NCBI GenBank assembly: GCA_963713695.1
Contig: CAVQMU010000002.1
Span: 620,001-684,000, forward strand
Source of the DNA: Rhodoblastus sp963713695
Lineage (GTDB): Bacteria; Pseudomonadota; Alphaproteobacteria; Rhizobiales; Beijerinckiaceae
Direction of reading: 5' to 3'
Length of the DNA: 64,000 nt
The translations under genes and the position numbers were made by a program. Of this stretch, positions 22,949 through 31,783 are shown in pieces (position 1 is the stretch's first letter; each line of letters starts with the position of its first letter). The notes beneath the pieces are model-generated. The model was not told where the DNA came from and did no database searches. It was given only the letters and a program-made list of their open reading frames with translations.

Positions 22949-24408
22949 TGCGCAAAACATCGCTGGTCATCCTGGGCGCGGTCATCGGCGCCTCGGCCGT
23001 CTCCATTGGCTCCCGCGCGCCCGTGTGGCACGGCGGTTCGGCTGTCGCCGCCGCGGCCGATGTCTATCGCGACCTCAACCTCTTCGGCGACGTGTTCGAA
23101 AAAGTCCGCACCGATTATGTCGAAAAACCCGACGACAAGAAGATGGTCGAGGCGGCGGTCAGCGGCATGCTCGCCTCGCTCGATCCGCACTCCAGCTACA
23201 TGGACCCGAAAAGCTTCACCGACATGCAGGTGCAGACTCGCGGCGCCTTCGGCGGCCTCGGCATCGAGGTGATGCAGGAGGATGGCCTGGTCAAGGTGGT
23301 CGCGCCGATCGATGACACGCCCGCGGCCAAGGCAGGCATCCTCTCGGGCGATCTCATCTCCGCCATCGACGGCGAGAATGTGCAGGGCCTGACCCTCAAC
23401 CAGGCCGTGGACAAGATGCGCGGCGAGGTCAACACCTCCGTCAAGCTGAGCCTTCTGCGCGGTCCCAAGAAGGACAAGGTGGAGGTCACGCTGATCCGCG
23501 CCGTCATTCAGATCAAGTCGGTGCGCTCGCATGTCGACCAGCCCGACGTCGGCTATATCCGCATCACCCAGTTCACCGAGCAGACCTTCGACGGCCTCAA
23601 GGACGCCATGGCCAAAATCCAGAGGGAAATTCCGGGGGACAAGTTCAAGGGCTTCGTCGTCGACCTCCGCAACAATCCGGGCGGCCTGCTCGACCAGTCG
23701 GTCGCCGTGGTCAACGCCTTCATCGACCATGGCGAGATCGTTTCGACGCGAGGCCGCAACGCTGACGAGACCCAGCGCTACAACGCCCGGCCGATCGACC
23801 TGTCCAGGGGCAAGCCGGTGGTCGTGCTGATCAATGGCGGCTCTGCCTCGGCCTCGGAAATCGTCGCCGGCGCCCTGCAGGACCACAAGCGCGCCACGCT
23901 GATCGGCACGCGCTCCTTCGGCAAGGGCTCGGTGCAGACGATCATCCCGCTCGGCCAGAACAACGGCGCACTGCGCCTGACCACGGCGCGCTACTACACG
24001 CCGTCGGGCCGTTCGATCCAGGCCAAGGGCATCGAGCCGGACATCCAGGTGCTGGAGGACGTGCCGGCGGAGCTGCAGGGCAAGGATGACACCAAGGGCG
24101 AGGCTTCGCTGAAGGGCCATCTGAAGAACGGCGAAGACGAGGGTCACGGCTCGCAGGCCTATGTCCCGGCAGACGAGTCCAAGGACAAGGCGCTGCATGC
24201 CGCCTATGACCTTCTTCGCGGCGTCAAGACAGCCGACGCGCTGAAGGCCGAATACGCCAAGGTGGAAGCCAAGACCGAGGCGCCCAAGGCCGACGCGTCG
24301 TCCGGCGACAAGCCGAAGGATGCGGCGGCGCCGGTGGTGATTCCGCCGGTTGGCGCGCCGAGCGAGCCGGTTCTGAAGCCCGGCCCCTCGACCGACAAGC
24401 CCAACTGA
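22948..24408 (+). CDS. ctpA: Carboxy-terminal processing protease (S41 family)
   Basis: The 486-aa protein starts MRKTSLVILGAVIGASA, an export signal or anchor. A PDZ domain follows (about 95-180, GIEVMQEDGLVKVVAPIDDTPA), then the S41 protease core with catalytic Ser in GGSASASEIVAGALQD (about residue 300) and Lys in RSFGKGSVQT (about 326). A low-complexity Lys/Ala/Pro tail ends the protein. It cleaves periplasmic substrates from their C-termini. Immediate coupling to envC points to cell-wall remodelling. Confidence 0.95.
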   Translation: MRKTSLVILGAVIGASAVSIGSRAPVWHGGSAVAAAADVYRDLNLFGDVFEKVRTDYVEKPDDKKMVEAAVSGMLASLDPHSSYMDPKSFTDMQVQTRGAFGGLGIEVMQEDGLVKVVAPIDDTPAAKAGILSGDLISAIDGENVQGLTLNQAVDKMRGEVNTSVKLSLLRGPKKDKVEVTLIRAVIQIKSVRSHVDQPDVGYIRITQFTEQTFDGLKDAMAKIQREIPGDKFKGFVVDLRNNPGGLLDQSVAVVNAFIDHGEIVSTRGRNADETQRYNARPIDLSRGKPVVVLINGGSASASEIVAGALQDHKRATLIGTRSFGKGSVQTIIPLGQNNGALRLTTARYYTPSGRSIQAKGIEPDIQVLEDVPAELQGKDDTKGEASLKGHLKNGEDEGHGSQAYVPADESKDKALHAAYDLLRGVKTADALKAEYAKVEAKTEAPKADASSGDKPKDAAAPVVIPPVGAPSEPVLKPGPSTDKPN

Positions 24409-24443
24409 TCCGCCAAAGTCGCCAATCGTGCGTAAAACTCGAC

Positions 24444-24486
24444 GGGTCCAGCCGGAATCTTTAAGGTTCGCAGGCTGGACCCTTTT
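24444..24486 (+). terminator. Rho-independent terminator after ctpA
   Basis: A 10-bp stem GGGTCCAGCC/GGCTGGACCC (24444-24453 and 24473-24482) is followed by TTTT. It separates ctpA from the deacetylase gene. Confidence 0.7.
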
Positions 24487-24513
24487 GATTCGGCCCGGTT
24501 TGCGAAACAGGAC

Positions 24514-25707
24514 ATGATCGACGATCTCGACCGCCCGCTGGGAATGGACCGGGAGCCGCCGCGCTCCGGCGGCGGCGCGCGGCTGTGGGTCGGCCTTGGC
24601 CTTGCGCTGGCGCTTGGCGGCGTCGGCGCGGCTGTCGCCGTTTTCGGCCATTCTCGCGCGCCGGGCGGCGAGCCCGAGGCTGTCGCGACGATCCAGCCCT
24701 TGCCGCCAAAGCCCGCCGAGCCCGCGGTCGCGCCTGCCGCGGCCAAGACGGCGTCGAAAGAGGACGGCGTGTCGTCGGCTGCACAGATCGAGATCGAAAG
24801 CGGCGTGAAAGTCTTTCGCGGCGGCGCGGCGGCGCCGGGCGCGCTCATTATCCAGGTGCCCGACAGCGCGACGGCGCATCCGCTTTCGCCGGCGCCCGAC
24901 CGCCGGCTCGTCGAGAAGAGCCGTTATGGCCTGCTGCCGCGGCGCGGCAAGGACGGGGCGTCGCCCGCCGAGATTTATGCCCGCCCGCTGGCCATGCAGG
25001 CCCAGATCAAGCCGGGTACGCCGCGCATCGCCATCGTCGTCGGCGGCATGGGGCTCGATCGCGCGGCGACCGAAGAAGCCATTCGCGACCTGCCCCCGGC
25101 CGTCAGCCTGGCTTTCGCGCCCTATGGCGCCGATGTTTCCTCCCAGTCCGCTGCGGCGCGCGAGGCCGGCCATGAAATCCTGCTGGAGGCGCCGCTGGAG
25201 CCTTTCGACAGCGCCGATTCTCCAGGCCCGCATGTGCTGATGGCCGCCGACGCCGCCAAGGCGGCCGAGGACCTTCATTGGCAGATGGGGCGCTTTTCCG
25301 GCTATTTCGGCCTGGTGAACTTTCTAGGCGGTCGTTTCACAGCCGACCGCCCTGCGATCACTGCGCTCATGGCGGAACTGGCCGAGCGCGGCCTCGATTA
25401 CATCGACGACGGCTCCTCGCCGCAGAGCCTCGCTGGCGACGCCGCCTCTGAAAAGGGCGTGGGCTTCGCCAGGGCCGAACTGCGAATCGACGAATCGAAG
25501 AAGCCGGAAGCCGTGGACGCGGCTTTGTTCCGGTTGGAGACGCTGGCGCGAAAGAACGGCGTCGCCATCGGCTTCGCGGCAGGATTGCCGGAGGCGAATG
25601 CGCGGATCGCGCGTTTCGCCAATGAGCTTGGCCGGCGCGGCCTGGCCCTCGTGCCGGTCTCGGCGGCGCTTGGGGCCGAAAATCCAGTTCAGGGCGAAAA
25701 CAGGTGA
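24514..25707 (+). CDS. Divergent polysaccharide deacetylase (YibQ-like)
   Basis: The 397-aa product has an N-terminal membrane anchor (RLWVGLGLALALGGVGAAVAVFG) and a Pro/Ala-rich linker. The divergent deacetylase domain spans about 165-385: RIAIVVGGMGLDRAATEEAI, SLAFAPYGADV, EILLEAPLEPFD and GLDYIDDGSSP. Family members often keep the NodB fold but vary in metal ligands, so activity is uncertain. It lies in the common alphaproteobacterial order envC-ctpA-deacetylase-rppH, consistent with a role at the envelope. Confidence 0.9.
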   Translation: MIDDLDRPLGMDREPPRSGGGARLWVGLGLALALGGVGAAVAVFGHSRAPGGEPEAVATIQPLPPKPAEPAVAPAAAKTASKEDGVSSAAQIEIESGVKVFRGGAAAPGALIIQVPDSATAHPLSPAPDRRLVEKSRYGLLPRRGKDGASPAEIYARPLAMQAQIKPGTPRIAIVVGGMGLDRAATEEAIRDLPPAVSLAFAPYGADVSSQSAAAREAGHEILLEAPLEPFDSADSPGPHVLMAADAAKAAEDLHWQMGRFSGYFGLVNFLGGRFTADRPAITALMAELAERGLDYIDDGSSPQSLAGDAASEKGVGFARAELRIDESKKPEAVDAALFRLETLARKNGVAIGFAAGLPEANARIARFANELGRRGLALVPVSAALGAENPVQGENR

Positions 25708-25715
25708 AAGCTGAG

Positions 25716-26219
25716 ATGAACGGCCTTTCCTACCGGCCCTGCGTCGGGATCATGCTGATCAACCCCCAGGGGCTTGTTTTCGTCGGGCGACGCAAATCGA
25801 AGCGCGCCCTGGACATCGCCCCCGCGGAACATGAATGGCAAATGCCGCAGGGCGGCATCGACGAGGGCGAGACGCCCTATCGCGCCGCATTGCGGGAATT
25901 GCGCGAGGAAACCAGCGTTCGCAGCGTCAGTTTCCTGGCCGAGGCGACGGACTGGCTTAGCTACGACCTGCCGGGCGACGTGACCAAGAAAACGTGGCGC
26001 GGACGTTTTCGGGGCCAGACGCAGAAATGGTTCGCGCTGAAATTCACCGGCAACGATTCGGAAATCGACATCGCCACGCCGGACGGCGGAAAGCACAAGC
26101 CCGAGTTCGACGCCTGGCGATGGGAAAGGATCGAGCGGCTGCCCGATCTGATCGTGCCGTTCAAGCGCGATGTCTATGTCGCCGTCTGCAAGCAATTTGC
26201 AAATCTGGCCGCCGGCTAG
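25716..26219 (+). CDS. rppH: RNA 5'-pyrophosphohydrolase
   Basis: The 167-aa protein is a Nudix hydrolase of the RppH type. The Nudix box is GGIDEGETPYRAALRELREETS, preceded by YRPCVGIMLINPQGLVFVGRR and followed by WRGRFRGQTQKWFALKFTG. It removes pyrophosphate from mRNA 5' ends to start decay. The ATG at 25716 has ggtgaaag upstream; a GTG at 25704 overlapping the previous stop is also possible. Confidence 0.93.
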   Translation: MNGLSYRPCVGIMLINPQGLVFVGRRKSKRALDIAPAEHEWQMPQGGIDEGETPYRAALRELREETSVRSVSFLAEATDWLSYDLPGDVTKKTWRGRFRGQTQKWFALKFTGNDSEIDIATPDGGKHKPEFDAWRWERIERLPDLIVPFKRDVYVAVCKQFANLAAG

Positions 26220-26328
26220 GTTATTTCCCAGTCTCCCGTCGCTTGCGGTTCAGGCGAAAGCCGGCCCAATCGGGCAAATGTCGAATCAGGCGACGCTCGG
26301 CGGATGCCGCAGCCGGCGGTCGGCGCAT

Positions 26329-27171
26329 TTATCCCTTGATGCGACTCATGCCGGCGCGGGCGACGGGATCGTCGGAATTAAGCGACAGGGCGCGTTGGTA
26401 ATTTTCTGCGGCCTTCTGGCGATCGCCCTTTTTCTCGTAAGCGACGCCAAGGCCGGCCCAGGCGTCGGCGAGATGGTTGTCAACATTGAGCGCGGCGTTG
26501 AAATCCTCGATCGCCTTGTCGTTGCGCCCAAGCGCCAGCTGGCTTTGTCCGCGCGCCTGATAGGGCGCGGCGGAGAAGGGATCGCGATCGATCGCGTTGT
26601 CGAAATCGGTAACGGCGCGCTCGTGCTGGCCCTGTTTCTGGTAGATCAGTCCCCGCGCATGGAAGGATTGCGCGTTTTCGGGATTGATGCGGATCGCCTG
26701 GTCGAGATCGCGCAGCGCCGCGTCGAGCTGGCCCTGGGCGCGCAAAAGGTTGGCGCGGCCGAGATAGGCCGGCCCGTGATTGGGATTGGCGTCGATGGCG
26801 TGGCTAAAATCGGCCAGCGCCGCATCGTTGGCGCCGGTCTGGCGTTCGGCCAGGGCGCGGTTGGTATAGGCCGAGGCGTGGCGCCCGTCGAGCTTGATCG
26901 CCTGCGAAAAATCGCCGATGGCCTGTTCGAACCGCCCGATCTTCGCATAGGCGACGCCGCGCGTGTTGTAAGCTTCGGGGTCGCTGGGATGGGTCTCGAC
27001 CACGCGGTTGAGCGAATCGATATTGGCTTCGACGGCCTTGGGGTCGGCGCTCGACGTTTCGGCATAGCCTGGACCGCGGCGCCCCGACATTCCCGACATC
27101 GATTCGCAGCCGGCGAGAGGCGCGGCCAGAGCCAGGGCGGCGAAAATCAGAAATTTGCGATGGGCCGCCAT
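26329..27171 (-). CDS. Tetratricopeptide-repeat lipoprotein
   Basis: The 280-aa product begins MAAHRKFLIFAALALAAPLAGCES, a lipoprotein signal with lipobox LAGC. Seven or so TPR units follow: AYNTRGVAYAKIGRFEQAIGD, AYTNRALAERQTGANDAALA, AYLGRANLLRAQGQLDAALR and similar. It probably acts as a periplasmic scaffold attached to a membrane. The start at 27171 is chosen because it opens directly with the signal peptide. Confidence 0.87.
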   Translation of the reverse strand: MAAHRKFLIFAALALAAPLAGCESMSGMSGRRGPGYAETSSADPKAVEANIDSLNRVVETHPSDPEAYNTRGVAYAKIGRFEQAIGDFSQAIKLDGRHASAYTNRALAERQTGANDAALADFSHAIDANPNHGPAYLGRANLLRAQGQLDAALRDLDQAIRINPENAQSFHARGLIYQKQGQHERAVTDFDNAIDRDPFSAAPYQARGQSQLALGRNDKAIEDFNAALNVDNHLADAWAGLGVAYEKKGDRQKAAENYQRALSLNSDDPVARAGMSRIKG

Positions 27172-27479
27172 GTCAATGTCAATCCGCTCAGCTGGTCGTC
27201 TCGAAGCCGCATCGCCCCCGGCTCGCTCCCGCACGGATGTCTGTGCGCGTCCTCGGGCGACGCGCCGCAGCAGGTAGCGGCCGTTTGCGGCGGGAAAGGG
27301 GCGAGACGCAAGCTAAGCCCCGTGTGGTGAACACATTGTTAACGGTTAGGGCCAACAATGGCGCTCAGAAGCGCAAAACGCCCTTCGCGTTGGCGAGGGG
27401 CGTTGAATTCGCTTCAAATAAGTCCATTGAGAAAAGCTGACAAGCAGCGCACGCAGGCTCTCAATCGCGCTGCGGGCTT
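27172..27479. other. Intergenic region between the TPR lipoprotein and rpsU
   Basis: 308 bp without a gene. It should hold the TPR-gene promoter on the minus strand. A hairpin gcagcgc/gcgctgc (27444-27450 and 27467-27473) lies just beyond the rpsU stop and may terminate it. The stretch cgcgctgcgggctt occurs twice (27466-27479 and, inside rpsU, 27484-27497). Confidence 0.45.
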
Positions 27480-27713
27480 TTAACGCGCTGCGGGCTTGGC
27501 TTTCATCGGGAGCAGGCCTTCGCGCTGCATCTTCTTGCGCGCGAGCTTGCGGGCGCGGCGGACGGCTTCGGCCTGCTCGCGGGCGCGCTTTTCGGAAGGC
27601 TTTTCATAATGGCCGCGCAATTTCATTTCGCGGAAAATGCCCTCGCGCTGCATCTTCTTTTTGAGCGCCTTCAGGGCTTGATCGACATTGTTGTCGCGAA
27701 CGAGAACTTGCAC
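27480..27713 (-). CDS. rpsU: 30S ribosomal protein S21
   Basis: The 77-aa product (MQVLVRDNNVDQALKALKKK) is a full bS21 with its conserved MKLRGHYEKPSEKRARE segment and a long basic C-terminus. Alphaproteobacterial S21 proteins have this extended tail. It is a single gene here. Confidence 0.97.
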   Translation of the reverse strand: MQVLVRDNNVDQALKALKKKMQREGIFREMKLRGHYEKPSEKRAREQAEAVRRARKLARKKMQREGLLPMKAKPAAR

Positions 27714-28203
27714 GCCTGCATCCTGTGTTCAAAGGCTCCTTGCCGCGACGCGGTCGGCGTCAGGGCTCGAAAGCCGGATTGGAAAAGATTATCGACCGCT
27801 TGCGGAGCGTCGGACCGTCAGGGCTTGGGATAACAGAAACCGTTCACCCTGTCCAGACCGATGCGCCGACGCCGTCCTGTTGCGCAAGAACGGTCCTGAC
27901 GCGCCTATTCTATTTTGCGCCTGCCGGCGGGCGGACGTTTTCAAAAAAACGCGAGTGTTCGCGCTGACTTCCAAACATAGATGAATGTTGCTTCCAGCCG
28001 GTGGGCAGATGTACATGGCCCAAGGGCCCTTGTTCCAAATTCCGACAAATTGATGTCATAACCTAGCGTCGGCATGGTTAATGCAGCCGCGGTCATTACG
28101 TAAGAGCGACAAAAAGAGTTGCTTTGTCTGCCATTCACGGTTGTAAAGTCTTGATATGGCGCGTCAGCTCAGTTAACAATCCAGCGTAACCATCGGAGCG
28201 GCT
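27714..28203. other. Intergenic region upstream of the secretion operon
   Basis: 490 bp without a supported gene. It contains the rpsU promoter region (minus strand) and the promoter of the type I secretion operon. AT-rich stretches around 28040-28130 are the most likely promoter zone. Confidence 0.45.
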
Positions 28204-30435
28204 GTGACTGAATCTCAATTTGCAATCGCCGGCGCGACCGGTGCGGCAGAAACTTCGGCGATCGAGTGCCTTGCGATCATCGGAGTCCATCACGGGCTGG
28301 ATCTGACTGTTCGCCAGATCATCCACGACAATGCGCTCGACAGCGCCGACATCACTCTTTCGAAACTGGTCCATTGCGCGCGCGGCTGCGGCCTCAAGGC
28401 CAAGGCCGTGACACTCAACTGGAATGGGCTTGCCAGCCTGAAGAAAGCCTTGCCGGCGATCGTGCGGCTCAAAAACGGCGTCCATCTGATTCTGGAAGAA
28501 GTCCACAATCATGACACCGGAGCGGCCGTCGAATTGCGCGATCCGAAAGGGTCGCCCGAAGCGCGTCTTGTCATCGACCGCCCTCGCTTCGAGGAAGCCT
28601 GGACGGGCGAAGTCGTCCTCCTGCGCCGTGACTACGACGTTGTCGACGAGGAGCAGCCTTTTTCGCTCGGCCTGATCGTCTCGCTGATCTTCCGGGAGCG
28701 GCGCCTGGTCCGCGATCTCGCCATTTCCGCGATGTTCCTGAGTTTTTTTGCCCTGGCGCCGATCGTCTTCTGGCGCATCCTTTCGGACAGGGTCATCTAT
28801 TATCACGCCATGAGCACGTTCAACGTGGTGTGCCTCGCCATGGCGCTCGTCGTCGTCCTCGAGACGGCTTTCAGCTTCTTGCGCGGGTATCTGTTGCAAA
28901 TCATCACCGCGCGCATCGACACGCGGCTTTCGGAATACATGTTCGAAAAGGTGCTTCACCTGCCGATCGACTTTTTCGAGCGGCGTCAGGTCGGCCTCAT
29001 TACGCGCGACATGAATGAGATTTATCGGATTCGCACGTTTCTGACCGGGCAGCTGTTCGGCACGATCCTCGATTCGATGACCCTGCTGTTCTTCCTGCCG
29101 GTCATGATTTCCTATTCCTTCACATTGACGGCGATGGTGCTGGCCTGCTGCGGCCTGATCGTGCTCTGGCTGCTCTACATGATGCCAGCTTATCGCAAGG
29201 CCTATGGCGCGGTCATGGGCGCCGAAGGCGCGCGCGGCGCCTTCCTGGTCCAGTCGATGTCGGGGATTCGCACCATCAAGTCGCTGGCGCTGGAGCCGCG
29301 TCAGCGCGCGATCTGGGACACGCATATCGCCAAGATCGCCAAGCTCAAGCTGCGGGAAGGCTTCGTTTCGAACATCATCACCACCGGGGTCAAACCTCTC
29401 GAGCGTCTGGCGGTCAACGGCACCTACGCCTATGGCGTCTACATAGCGATGACCACCAAGGATCCGGTCTTCATCGGCGCGCTGTTCGCCTTCCTCATGC
29501 TTTCGCAACGCGTCTCCGCGCCGCTGATGCAGATGGCGCAACTGGTCAATCAGCTGGACGAGGCGCGGGGCGCGGTCGGGCTTATCGCCGATATGGTCAA
29601 CAGACCCTCCGAGCAGGGCCATTCGCAGCAAGGCATCCGCACTCCGCTTGAGGGCCTCGTCGAATTTTGCGGCGTGCGGTTCACCTATCAAGGCGCCAAT
29701 TCGCCGGCGATCAAGGACCTGTCCTTCGAGGTTCCGATCGGAACCACCCTGGGCGTGGTCGGGCGCTCCGGCTCCGGCAAGACCACGGTGACGCGGCTGC
29801 TGCAAAGACTGCATCCCGATTACGAAGGCCTGATCAAGATCGACGGAGTCGATGTCCGCTCATACGATCTCGCGCATCTGCGTCGAAGCCTCGGCGTCGT
29901 GCTCCAGGAAAATTATCTCTTCAGCGGCACGATCCGCGAAAACATCACCGCGGCCAAGTCCAACGCCACGTTCGACGAAATCTGCCGCGCTGCGCGCCTT
30001 GCGGGCGCTGAGGAATTCATCGAGAGACTGCCGCACGGCTACGACACGATCATCTATGAAGGCTCGCCGAATCTCTCGGGCGGCCAGCGCCAGCGACTCG
30101 CCATCGCCCGCGCCTTGATCGTCGATCCGCGCATCCTGATCCTTGATGAGGCGACCAGCGCGCTCGACCCTGACAGCGAGGCGATCGTCAACGCCAATAT
30201 CAAGCGCATTGCACATGGCCGAACGGTCATCGTCATTTCCCACCGCCTGTCGTCGCTGGTCAATTCGGACGCGATCATGGTGCTGGAGCGGGGGGAAATG
30301 CTCGATATCGGCTCCCATGCCGAACTGCTCGAAAAATGTGAAATCTATCGTGGCCTCTGGAACCAGCAGAACGGTCACATCGAGGCGGCGATGCGCAAGA
30401 CGGCGCTGACGAAGGGGCCGTTCCATGCGACATGA
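28204..30435 (+). CDS. Type I secretion ABC transporter with inactive C39-like domain
   Basis: The 743-aa protein combines an N-terminal C39-like domain (about 15-130), a six-helix transmembrane domain (about 165-440) and an ATPase domain (about 490-740). The ATPase has Walker A GRSGSGKT near 520, signature LSGGQRQRLAIARAL near 625, Walker B ILILDEAT near 644 and H-loop ISHRLS. In the peptidase-like domain, TSAIECLAIIGVHHG aligns to DCGxACLAMIAxYHG with Ser where the catalytic Cys should be. It should bind but not cleave its cargo, as in HlyB. The GTG start at 28204 follows cggagcggct. It overlaps the HlyD gene. Confidence 0.92.
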   Translation: MTESQFAIAGATGAAETSAIECLAIIGVHHGLDLTVRQIIHDNALDSADITLSKLVHCARGCGLKAKAVTLNWNGLASLKKALPAIVRLKNGVHLILEEVHNHDTGAAVELRDPKGSPEARLVIDRPRFEEAWTGEVVLLRRDYDVVDEEQPFSLGLIVSLIFRERRLVRDLAISAMFLSFFALAPIVFWRILSDRVIYYHAMSTFNVVCLAMALVVVLETAFSFLRGYLLQIITARIDTRLSEYMFEKVLHLPIDFFERRQVGLITRDMNEIYRIRTFLTGQLFGTILDSMTLLFFLPVMISYSFTLTAMVLACCGLIVLWLLYMMPAYRKAYGAVMGAEGARGAFLVQSMSGIRTIKSLALEPRQRAIWDTHIAKIAKLKLREGFVSNIITTGVKPLERLAVNGTYAYGVYIAMTTKDPVFIGALFAFLMLSQRVSAPLMQMAQLVNQLDEARGAVGLIADMVNRPSEQGHSQQGIRTPLEGLVEFCGVRFTYQGANSPAIKDLSFEVPIGTTLGVVGRSGSGKTTVTRLLQRLHPDYEGLIKIDGVDVRSYDLAHLRRSLGVVLQENYLFSGTIRENITAAKSNATFDEICRAARLAGAEEFIERLPHGYDTIIYEGSPNLSGGQRQRLAIARALIVDPRILILDEATSALDPDSEAIVNANIKRIAHGRTVIVISHRLSSLVNSDAIMVLERGEMLDIGSHAELLEKCEIYRGLWNQQNGHIEAAMRKTALTKGPFHAT

Positions 30436-31783
30436 CGCCGATGCCGCCGATCTCGCCACCGTCCGCCGCTTCCAGTCGGAGATTGCCTCGATTCGCGAGG
30501 CCGAGGAGCCTTATGCGGTCCGGATGACCATCCATGTGCTTGCGGCGATGATCTTAGCCTGCGTCGCCCTGTCGATGTTTGCGAAGGTCGATCGCATCGT
30601 CACAAGCCAGGCCGGCAAGATCGTGCCGATGGTCAAGCCCACCGTCTTCCAGGCGCTCGACGACAATTCGATCATCAAGAGCATTGACGTCAGGGAGGGC
30701 GACCGGGTCGTCAAGGGACAGGTTATCGCTACGATCGACCCGACGTTCACTGGCGCCGACGTGGATCAGCTGAACGACCAGATGGCCAGCCTCGACGCCC
30801 AGATCGCCCGGGACGAAGCCGAGTTGCAGGGGCATGAGCCGAAGTTCGCGAGCGGCTCCGATCCCGTCATCTTGAAATACGCCGGACTGCAGCGCGAGCT
30901 CTATGTCCAGCGCATCGCCCAGTACAAGGCGCAGATCGACAGTTTCGACCAGAAGATCAGCCAGACCCTCGCGACCATCCAAAAGTCGGATGGCGACGAG
31001 GCGAGGCTCAAGCAAAGGGACACGATCGCCCGGCAAGTCGACGACATGCGCGGCAAGCTGCTGAAATCTGGAGCCGGGTCGCTGCTCAACAAGCTGACAT
31101 CAGAAGATTCGCATGTCGAAATGCTGCGTAGCCTCGAGAACGCCCATAATACGGCGAACGAGGCGCGGCATCAGCTTGCGTCGCTGCGCGCCGACCGCGA
31201 GGCTTTTGTGCAGAATTGGCTGACCCAGGTCAGTCAGGACGCCGTGACGGCGCGCAATACGCGCGCGCAGGCGACAGCGCAACTGGAGAAGGCGCAGAAG
31301 CACAAGGATCTCGTGCGTCTGGTCGCGCCGGAGGACGCCGTCGTCCTGTCCGTGACGAAATTGTCGGTCGGCTCTGTGCTGCGGTCTGGCGATCAGGTCG
31401 CCACGCTGACGCTCCTTTCGGCGCCCATCGAGGCCGAACTGAATATTGCGGCGCGCGACATCGGTTTCGTCCGAACCGGCGACGTCGCCACACTCAAGGT
31501 GGACGCGTTCAATTACACGGAGCACGGCGTCGCCGAAGGCCAGGTCAAATGGATCAGCGAAGGGGCCTTCGTGATCAATGACGACACCAATCAGCCGGTC
31601 GATTCGTACTACCGCGCCCGCGTCAGCATCGACCACGTGAATTTCGTCAAAGTGCCGGACAATTTTCGGCTGATTCCGGGAATGACCTTGTCCGGCGACA
31701 TCAAGGTTGGCCGTCGCTCCATCGCCTCCTACATCTGGGACGGCTTAGCAAGGGGCGCTGGCGGGGCCATGCGCGAGCCATGA
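30425..31783 (+). CDS. HlyD-family type I secretion membrane fusion protein
   Basis: The 452-aa protein has a short cytoplasmic N-terminus, one transmembrane helix (about 33-53, VLAAMILACVALSMFAKV), a lipoyl/barrel part (IKSIDVREGDRVVKGQVIATID), a long coiled-coil hairpin (about 110-295) and a C-terminal barrel (VNFVKVPDNFRLIPGMTLSGDIKVGRRS) with the HlyD-family ending. It bridges the ABC transporter to an outer-membrane TolC-type channel, which is not in this window. It overlaps the ABC gene by 11 nt and the next gene by 4 nt, so the three are co-translated. Confidence 0.94.
   Translation: MRHDADAADLATVRRFQSEIASIREAEEPYAVRMTIHVLAAMILACVALSMFAKVDRIVTSQAGKIVPMVKPTVFQALDDNSIIKSIDVREGDRVVKGQVIATIDPTFTGADVDQLNDQMASLDAQIARDEAELQGHEPKFASGSDPVILKYAGLQRELYVQRIAQYKAQIDSFDQKISQTLATIQKSDGDEARLKQRDTIARQVDDMRGKLLKSGAGSLLNKLTSEDSHVEMLRSLENAHNTANEARHQLASLRADREAFVQNWLTQVSQDAVTARNTRAQATAQLEKAQKHKDLVRLVAPEDAVVLSVTKLSVGSVLRSGDQVATLTLLSAPIEAELNIAARDIGFVRTGDVATLKVDAFNYTEHGVAEGQVKWISEGAFVINDDTNQPVDSYYRARVSIDHVNFVKVPDNFRLIPGMTLSGDIKVGRRSIASYIWDGLARGAGGAMREP

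Noticed and set aside
22864..25278. An 804-aa open frame antisense to ctpA and the deacetylase
   Set aside because: It spans two well-supported genes and their terminator on the other strand and has no domain of its own.
26170..27330. A 386-aa open frame antisense to the TPR lipoprotein
   Set aside because: It is the mirror of a repetitive TPR gene; the minus strand has a lipoprotein signal and clear TPR motifs.
28135..29814. A 559-aa open frame antisense to the ABC transporter
   Set aside because: It is composed of the Arg/Asp/His-rich text typical of shadows of GC-rich genes, while the plus strand has all ABC motifs.
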